A stretch of 64,000 nucleotides of DNA, from assembly GCF_029893585.1 (NCBI RefSeq), contig NZ_JARXYX010000012.1, positions 62,001 through 126,000 of the forward strand, in the 5' to 3' direction. A program made the translations under genes and the position numbers. A model generated the notes under the pieces. It ran no database searches. It worked only from the letters and a program-made list of their open reading frames with translations, and was not told the origin of the DNA. This stretch comes from Streptomyces sp. LBL (GTDB lineage Bacteria > Actinomycetota > Actinomycetes > Streptomycetales > Streptomycetaceae). Positions 58,748-64,000 of this stretch are shown here, in pieces; position 1 is the first letter of the stretch; every line of letters begins with the position of its first letter.

Positions 58748-59875
58748 TCACTCCACTATGACCATCTCCCGGCTGGTGGCGTTGAGGCGGCGTCCGCCGT
58801 CCTCGGTCACGGTGACGATGTCCTCGATGCGTACCCCGAAACGTCCGGGAAGATAGACCCCGGGCTCCACGGAGAAGCACATGCCGGGCACGAGAGGCTG
58901 CTCCTCGCCCTCGATCAGGTACGGCGGCTCGTGCGTGGTGACGCCGATGCCGTGCCCGGTGCGGTGGATGAAGAACTCGCCGTACCCGGCCTCGACGATG
59001 ACGGCGCGGGCGGCCCGGTCGACCTCCTGGCAGGCCACGCCGGGCCGTACCGCGCAGAAGCCCGCCTCCTGGGCCTCGCGGACGAGGTCGTGCACCCGGC
59101 GTTCCTCGTCGGTGGGTTCGCCGACGTGGACCGTGCGGGAGGTGTCGGATCCGTAGCCGGCCCTGAGGCCGCCGAAGTCGAGGACCACCATGTCGCCGCG
59201 TTCGACCACGCGGTCGCCGACTTCGTGGTGCGGGTCGGCGCCGTTCGGGCCGGAGGCGACGATGGTGAAGTCGACCTGCTCATGGCCGTGTTCGCGCAAC
59301 AGGCGGCTCAGGTCCGCGGCGATCTCGGACTCCCCGCGCCCGGCGAAGGCAACGTTCCGGATCTCCTCGAACGTTGCGTCCGCGGCTGCTCCCGCGGCCG
59401 CCAACAACTCCAGTTCCGCCGCGTCCTTGACGGCGCGCAGCATCGGCAGCGCCTCGGTGAGGGAGGCGTACGAGGTGCCGGGCAGCGTCTTCTGCAGTCC
59501 CAGCAGGTGCATGGCCCAGGCGTTGTCGCTGATCCCGAAGCGGCCGTCACCGTCGAGGAGCGGGGCGGTGGCGGCGTAGGGGTCCTTGCCGTCGGTCCAG
59601 TCGCGCAGGGTCAGCGCGGGCGCGCCGATGGCCTTCGCGGCGTCCGGGGCCTCCAGGGTGGGCACGACGAGGACGGGATCCTGTCCGGGGGCGAGGACCA
59701 GCAGGGTGAGCCGCTCGGTCGTCGCGGTGGGCGCGTAGCCGGTGAGCCACACCAGGTCCGGTCCCGGCGCCACCAGGAGCCCGGCAAGCCCCGCATCGGC
59801 GGCCGCCCGCACGGCCCGCTCCAGACGAGCCCGGTAGTCGTCGGCGGTGAAGGGCGCGCGCATGCTGCCGGTCAT
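58748..59875 (-). CDS. Xaa-Pro peptidase (M24 family)
   Basis: 375 residues from ATG 59875 behind GGGAGG. The N-terminal creatinase-like domain has LLVAPGPDLVWLTGYAPTATTERLTLLVL. The C-terminal pita-bread domain shows all metal ligands: Asp in MVVLDFGGL, Asp in GSDTSRTVHVG, His in HRTGHGIGVTTHEPPYL, Glu in CFSVEPGVYL and Glu in VRIEDIVTV. It should cleave Xaa-Pro bonds with Mn or Co. It precedes the phosphotransferase-like gene by 45 bases on the same strand. Confidence 0.93.
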   Translation of the reverse strand: MTGSMRAPFTADDYRARLERAVRAAADAGLAGLLVAPGPDLVWLTGYAPTATTERLTLLVLAPGQDPVLVVPTLEAPDAAKAIGAPALTLRDWTDGKDPYAATAPLLDGDGRFGISDNAWAMHLLGLQKTLPGTSYASLTEALPMLRAVKDAAELELLAAAGAAADATFEEIRNVAFAGRGESEIAADLSRLLREHGHEQVDFTIVASGPNGADPHHEVGDRVVERGDMVVLDFGGLRAGYGSDTSRTVHVGEPTDEERRVHDLVREAQEAGFCAVRPGVACQEVDRAARAVIVEAGYGEFFIHRTGHGIGVTTHEPPYLIEGEEQPLVPGMCFSVEPGVYLPGRFGVRIEDIVTVTEDGGRRLNATSREMVIVE

Positions 59876-59992
59876 CCGGGCCTCCCTGGGCGGTGAAGGG
59901 ACTACGGGCAGCATCCTGCCCGGACAGCGAGGGCAGCGCGAGCCGGTTGTCACGTCTTTCGGTTCTTCCTCCCACCACCTCACGTCACGGAT

Positions 59993-60241
59993 ATGCACGA
60001 ATACGCATGGATACGCATGGATACTCGTTGATGCGCGCGGATGCCGATGGATACGCACGGATACCGGAAGGCGCCCGCGCGCTCCTGACGGCGGCCGGCG
60101 CACTACTCGGCGAGCCCTCGGACAACGCCGCGGACGGCGTACGAGAGCTCGCCGAGGGCACCGCCGATGAGACCGACGAGCGGACCGTCGAGCGGGCCGT
60201 CGGGGGGACCGCTGAGGGGACCGTCGAGCGGGTGCGGGAGG
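59993..60241. repeat. Gap with ATACGCATGG repeats and GGACCG-rich segment
   Basis: From 59993 to 60067 there are six to seven degenerate 8-11-base units near GATACGCATGG. From about 60175 to 60235 GACCGTCGAGCGG recurs twice with variants between. A plus-strand frame through 60068-60240 (GARALLTAAGALLGEPSDNAADGVRELAEGTADE) has some coding look but no credible start or full-length gene. The gap separates the peptidase and geosmin synthase genes. Confidence 0.5.
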
Positions 60242-62401
60242 TCAGCCGACGAGGGGCAGGGCCGGCGGCCTCTCCGGGAGGAAGCCGTGGGCGCGGCGGG
60301 CCAGGTAGTCGGCCTTGTAGCGGTCGACCTCACGATGCCAGTTCAGGATGCCCGCCATCCAGTTCCGCAGGTCGGCCACGTAGGACCGCATGACCTCGCG
60401 AGCCTCTTCGGAGAGGTCGAAGTCGTCGTACACGATGGGCAGTTCTTGCTCCGCGACATGCTCGAACTGTTGCATCCGCTGGGTCATCAGGTCGTGGACG
60501 ACGGCGAGCCCGGTCGGGTAGTCGATGCCGAAGAAGTTCTGCACGACGAGGATCGCGTTGTGGAACTCGCCCTCGTACTCGATCTCCTTCTGGTACGAGA
60601 AGACGTCGTTGAGCAGGCAGGCGTAGTCCACGGCGGCGTTCTCCAGCGAGCGGACCGGGCCACTGCGGTAGACGTCCGGGGGGACGGCGGGGCCGTGGCC
60701 CATGCGGCACATGCTCAGGGTGAGGTCGGAGCCGAACGTGGCGCGGCGCATCTCCAGATAGTCGACCGGGTCGGGGATGCGGTTCTGGAGCTGGTTGGAC
60801 AGCTCCCACACCCAGCTCTCCGTCATGACGTCGACCGCGTCCTTCAGGGTGCGCCGTTGGCCGGGCGTCATCTGCGCGGTCGTACGCCTCCACAGGTCGA
60901 CGAGTCCGCGCTCCATGCCGTTGCCCGGCACGACGGTCTCCTCACCGTCGACGGGCATGCAGTCCGACAGCCGCTGGGTGGTCAGGCGCGCGGCGCCGAG
61001 GTCGCGGCGGTGGCCGAAGACGAGCGGGTAGTAGTCGTCGCCGTACGTGCCCCAGGCGAGCCACTGGGAGCTGAGGTCGAGGGCCTCGGGGGTGGCGTCC
61101 GGGTCGAGGCCCGCCGAGCACAGCGGGAGGTCGCAGGCGGCGAGCTTGTCCTCGTCCCAGACGCCCTCCTCGAGGATGCCCATGCGGTGTGCCCACTCGG
61201 TGAGCCGGAGGCGGGCGCCGGCCAGGTGCGGGCTGAGCTCGACCTGGAAGGGCATGTAGAAGTCGGGCAGCAGGGACGGGCCGACCTTCTGGTACGGCAC
61301 ATGGGTGTAGGCGCGCAGCCGCTCGGCGCCGGCCGAGGCGAGCAGCGCGCCGACGTCGGAGGCGGAGGTGCCGGGCCCGGTCAGCCCCTGCCACGGCCTG
61401 GCGGGCCGCGCCCGCGCGTTCATGTACCGGCTGGAGCGCATGTGCCACTCGTGGCCGCCGGACTGCCAGTCCTGCAGACCCTGGGTGTACCTGGCCACCG
61501 CGGTCACCTCGTCCGGCGTGAGGCCGTGTTCCAGGGCCAGGGCTGGCACTTCGGTGAACGCGGTGTGCTCGAACTGGTGGAGGCGGGAGGTGAGGACGTC
61601 GTTGACGGTGTCGGCGGCCTCCTGGGTGGTGCACCCGAAGAAGGTCTCCAGTACGAGTACGCCGTTGCTGAGTTCGCCCTCTTCCTCGACCTCCCGCTGG
61701 TAGGAGAACAGGTCGTTGCGCAGGTGGACGGCGTCGGAGAAGGTCTCCATCAGCACCCGGAGGGGCCTCGCGCCGGCGACCGACGCGGGCACTTCGGCGG
61801 TGGCGTACTCCACCAGCCCGGCCGACCAGGGGGCGCCACCCACCTTGCGGCGCATCTCGATGTACTCGACGGGGTTGGCGACCCGCCCCTCGTTGATGTT
61901 GGACAGTTCCCACAGGGACTCGTTCAGCAGGTGCTCGGTGGCGACGGCGAAGCGGCGGCGCCAGTCGGCGGACATCGACGGCACCGTGCGCGTCCACAGG
62001 TCGGCGAGCCCGGCCTCGACCGGGTTCTGCGGCTGAGGCATCGGAGCCGACGGGTCCATCGGCATGAACAGCGGCAGCCGGTCCAGGTAGGCCTTGCCGC
62101 CGGCGCGGTCCTGGGTGCGCTTGAAGATCTCCAGGAAGTGGTCGTCGAAGAAGAAGACCCAGACGTACCAGTCGGTGATGAGCGAGAGGGCGGGGCCGTC
62201 GCAGTCGGGGTGAGTGGAGGCGCAGAGCAGGCCGTAGTCATGCGCGTCGAGGTCGGACTGCTCCCAGATCCCGGATCCCTCCAGCATGCCCATCTCGCGC
62301 GCCCACCCGCTCGAATGGGCGCGCGCCTCGTCGACGTGCGGGTTCAGCCGCGCGGGATACGGCATGTAGAAGTGCGGGAGTTCGAAGGGCTGCTGCGTCA
62401 T
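60242..62401 (-). CDS. geoA: Germacradienol/geosmin synthase, bifunctional two-domain terpene cyclase
   Basis: 719 residues, the usual length for the two-domain enzyme. N-terminal domain: ELPHFYMPYPARLNPHVDEARAHSSGWAREMGM, the Mg-binding FFFDDHFLEIFKRT and the NSE triad HLRNDLFSYQREVEEEGE; it cyclises farnesyl diphosphate to germacradienol and germacrene D. C-terminal domain: PDFYMPFQVELSPHLAGARLRLTEWAHRMGIL, GTYGDDYYPLVFGHRRDL and LLNDVFSYQKEIEYEGE; it converts germacradienol to geosmin with loss of acetone. Both domains look intact. Monocistronic, with a repeat-rich promoter region. The product is the earthy odorant linked to sporulation. Confidence 0.97.
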   Translation of the reverse strand: MTQQPFELPHFYMPYPARLNPHVDEARAHSSGWAREMGMLEGSGIWEQSDLDAHDYGLLCASTHPDCDGPALSLITDWYVWVFFFDDHFLEIFKRTQDRAGGKAYLDRLPLFMPMDPSAPMPQPQNPVEAGLADLWTRTVPSMSADWRRRFAVATEHLLNESLWELSNINEGRVANPVEYIEMRRKVGGAPWSAGLVEYATAEVPASVAGARPLRVLMETFSDAVHLRNDLFSYQREVEEEGELSNGVLVLETFFGCTTQEAADTVNDVLTSRLHQFEHTAFTEVPALALEHGLTPDEVTAVARYTQGLQDWQSGGHEWHMRSSRYMNARARPARPWQGLTGPGTSASDVGALLASAGAERLRAYTHVPYQKVGPSLLPDFYMPFQVELSPHLAGARLRLTEWAHRMGILEEGVWDEDKLAACDLPLCSAGLDPDATPEALDLSSQWLAWGTYGDDYYPLVFGHRRDLGAARLTTQRLSDCMPVDGEETVVPGNGMERGLVDLWRRTTAQMTPGQRRTLKDAVDVMTESWVWELSNQLQNRIPDPVDYLEMRRATFGSDLTLSMCRMGHGPAVPPDVYRSGPVRSLENAAVDYACLLNDVFSYQKEIEYEGEFHNAILVVQNFFGIDYPTGLAVVHDLMTQRMQQFEHVAEQELPIVYDDFDLSEEAREVMRSYVADLRNWMAGILNWHREVDRYKADYLARRAHGFLPERPPALPLVG

Positions 62402-62439
62402 GGCCGGGCCCTACCCAGGGCCTTTCGGCGGCATCCGCG

Positions 62440-62625
62440 GGCCGGGACATGATCACACCATCGCGTGAATCCGGGGTGAATCCGGGCGTCCCGCCCCGCG
62501 CGCATGATGGCGACCCGCTCGACATGATCACCGCGTCAGGGTCGGTCGAATCGGAGTTCTTCCGAACAGCCGGAACGGTCGGAACAGCCGGAACATTCGG
62601 GAACGGTCGGAACAGCCGGAAGGCA
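62440..62625. promoter_or_regulatory. Repeat-rich geosmin synthase promoter region
   Basis: Two copies of GACATGATCAC, each followed by CGCGT, at about 62446 and 62521. GTGAATCCGGG is directly repeated at about 62465-62490. A tract of CGGAACAGCCGGAACGGT-like units spans about 62565-62622 (three CGGAACAGCCGGAA copies). Some may bind developmental regulators; none matches a site I can name with confidence. Confidence 0.5.
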
Positions 62626-62660
62626 CGAACCACCTCCGAGCCGGCGACGCGCGTTTGTGC

Positions 62661-63854
62661 TCAGGACCTGACCTGGATCAGCGCATGAGTGCCGCTGGTG
62701 CGCCAGCGCTGTCCCTCCGCGGTGACCAGCGCGGCCTCCGTGTCCGCCTCAAGGCCGGTGATCACGTCGGACTTCAGGGTCCGCAGGGCGGCGACCGGGC
62801 CGGGGAAGTGGGCGGTGACCTCGGCGAAGGGTGTGGTCGGGGGCCAGCGGCGGTCGCCCACCAGACGGCGGTAGTTGAGGTCGCCCTTCAGGACGGTCAG
62901 ATCGGCGGTGGTGAGTTCCGCGCGGAGGTCGTCCGGCATGTCCGCGTACGGCAGCGGGGCGCAGGAGAAGGGATGCGCGCGCACCGCGAGGCGACCGTCG
63001 GCCATCGCGGCCCACAGGCGGCGCCCGTGGACGGCGGCCTCGCCCGGCGCCCGCGTGAGCCGGCGCAGCCCGTCCACCACGTCCATGGTGGTGGCGTCGG
63101 AGACGTAGTACGGGTACGGCTTGACGTGCAGGATCGCCCGCCCGATGCGCCCGTGCGCGAGAAGATGGGCGATGAGCAGCAGGTCCGGGATGAGTTCGCG
63201 GCCGGCGTTGTCGGCGATCAGGCAGAGGGTGCCGGTGCCGCCGAGCAGTGTCCGGAGGGTGTCGCTGTCGTCGGCGACCAGGCCGGGTACGGCGGCCCGC
63301 TCCTCGGCTTCGGCGTCGGAGAGGCGGAAGCCGAGGTCGGCGCGGTTGCCCCACAGGGAGCCGTGCAGCAGGGCTGCGGTCTGTTCCGCCACCGGGCGGC
63401 CGGAGAGCTCATCGAGGGCGGCCAGTTCCTCGTCCGTCTCCCGGGAGTCGAGTTCGGCGAGCTTGGAGGGGCGGAAGGGGTCGATGCCCTGCCACGGGCC
63501 GGGGCCGAAATAGCCGACGGCGTCAAGGAGTCGGCGATAGAAGTGGCTCTCGGACCACAGCCACGGCACGTCGAACCAGGACCGTCCGGTGTACGCGTCC
63601 ATCCCCCAGGCCGACCAGCGGTCCACGTCGTGCGCGTCGGCCGGGAGCGGTTCGACGACGCCCTTGGTGCAGTTCGCGAGGAGAGCGTCGAGGGCGTCGT
63701 GCTGCTCGGGGCCGTACGGGAAGGACTCCCGCACCTGTCGGACGATCGCGGGGTGCCGCTCGGCGAGCACGCTGTGCGGGAACGAGCCGGGTTCGTCACC
63801 GAGGATCACGGGCGCGGGCGGCACGGGCGGAGCGGACAGCGGGGTGTCGGGCAT
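62661..63854 (-). CDS. DUF89 / ARMT1-family damage-control phosphatase
   Basis: 397 residues from ATG 63854; the upstream extension to 63968 is not favoured. The DUF89 hallmark LCLIADNAGRELIPDLLLIAHLL (Asp-Asn metal site) is present with GRSWFDVPWLWSESHFYRRLLDAVGYF, NRADLGFRLSDAEAE and TVLKGDLNYRRLVGDRRWP. The family dephosphorylates damaged or reactive metabolites, such as sugar phosphates and phosphopantetheine derivatives, using a metal. The substrate here is unknown. No partner gene; ends 260 bases from the geosmin synthase start. Confidence 0.9.
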   Translation of the reverse strand: MPDTPLSAPPVPPAPVILGDEPGSFPHSVLAERHPAIVRQVRESFPYGPEQHDALDALLANCTKGVVEPLPADAHDVDRWSAWGMDAYTGRSWFDVPWLWSESHFYRRLLDAVGYFGPGPWQGIDPFRPSKLAELDSRETDEELAALDELSGRPVAEQTAALLHGSLWGNRADLGFRLSDAEAEERAAVPGLVADDSDTLRTLLGGTGTLCLIADNAGRELIPDLLLIAHLLAHGRIGRAILHVKPYPYYVSDATTMDVVDGLRRLTRAPGEAAVHGRRLWAAMADGRLAVRAHPFSCAPLPYADMPDDLRAELTTADLTVLKGDLNYRRLVGDRRWPPTTPFAEVTAHFPGPVAALRTLKSDVITGLEADTEAALVTAEGQRWRTSGTHALIQVRS

Positions 63855-63951
63855 GCGCCTCACGGTAGCGCGCGCGTTCCGACGGTCGGCGGACGCGTCA
63901 TACGACCCCTCGCGCCCCGACCTCTTATCGGGCGCTGCGGCTCCGATCCGG

Positions 63952-64000
63952 CTCCGGGCGGCCGGCACCGCGTAGAACTCCGGGCGGCCGGCGCCGCGTA
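63952..64000. repeat. 26-bp tandem repeat at the right edge
   Basis: The unit 63952-63977 (CTCCGGGCGGCCGGCACCGC then GTAGAA) is repeated at 63978-64000 with one substitution and is cut by the window end. 63855-63951 contains nothing recognisable besides the DUF89 gene promoter. Confidence 0.7.

Noticed and set aside
60068..60241. Ala/Glu-rich plus-strand frame before geoA as a gene
   Set aside because: No start or ribosome site, repeats inside it, and it would run into geoA antisense; kept only as a note in the gap description.
60167..62452. 761-codon plus-strand frame over geosmin synthase
   Set aside because: Antisense of geoA, Val/Gly/Arg-rich low-complexity translation.
1..64000. tRNA, rRNA, transposon or prophage genes
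   Set aside because: Looked for tRNA-like cloverleaf ends, transposase DDE/HTH proteins, integrases and phage genes; none recognised by eye.

Overview
The window is high-GC actinobacterial chromosome, almost certainly Streptomyces. Codon third positions are strongly G/C. Marker genes are a full-length two-domain germacradienol/geosmin synthase (60242-62401), a Streptomyces subtilisin inhibitor, a SAV2148-family HEPN protein and a sulfate-assimilation operon in the usual Streptomyces order. I see no rRNA, tRNA, transposase, integrase or CRISPR array. Intergenic gaps are unusually rich in short tandem repeats.

Layout: 1-5516 holds a truncated carboxylesterase, a LacI regulator, a small membrane protein, a convergent VOC/AraC pair, a broken ATPase gene and a BrkB membrane protein. 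6124-15701 is the most interesting block. It encodes a Pls-like membrane protein (carrier domain plus three membrane-anchored hexapeptide-repeat domains, no adenylation domain), a separate adenylation-carrier protein, an Fe(II)/2-oxoglutarate oxygenase, and SbnB- and SbnA-like enzymes that would make L-2,3-diaminopropionate. An AidB-like acyl-CoA dehydrogenase follows. I read this as a split poly-amino-acid (or Dap-peptide) synthetase cluster. 16377-18442 has a secreted protein and a GNAT.

18575-28078 is a sulfur operon: tandem inverted repeats and a leader-peptide ORF, then sulfite reductase, a zinc-ribbon protein, cysH, cysC, cysD, cysN, a sulfonate-type ABC transporter and a CbiX-type chelatase (siroheme supply). 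Most junctions overlap by ATGA. 28405-34694 has a secreted beta-helix/Fn3 protein, two small cytosolic proteins and an MMPL exporter. 34736-38867 is an AfsQ/MtrAB-like two-component system with a GerMN lipoprotein, divergent from a secreted DUF3152 metalloprotease-like protein; the shared promoter carries a perfect GTTAC-N6-GTTAC site. 38982-42027 is a CUT1 sugar ABC transporter. 42378-45617 has a phosphotransferase, an SDR remnant, a DEDDh exonuclease and the HEPN protein.

45733-57552 mixes secreted proteins (copper amine oxidase-like protein and partner, M14 peptidase plus SSI inhibitor, FHA protein) with three glycogen/trehalose genes on the plus strand (glgX, treY, treZ). 57600-57714 is a dense array of CGTAAGCG elements between convergent genes. 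57722-63854 holds a degenerate phosphotransferase, an Xaa-Pro peptidase, geosmin synthase and a DUF89 phosphatase. All functional names come from reading the translated sequences by eye; no database search was run.
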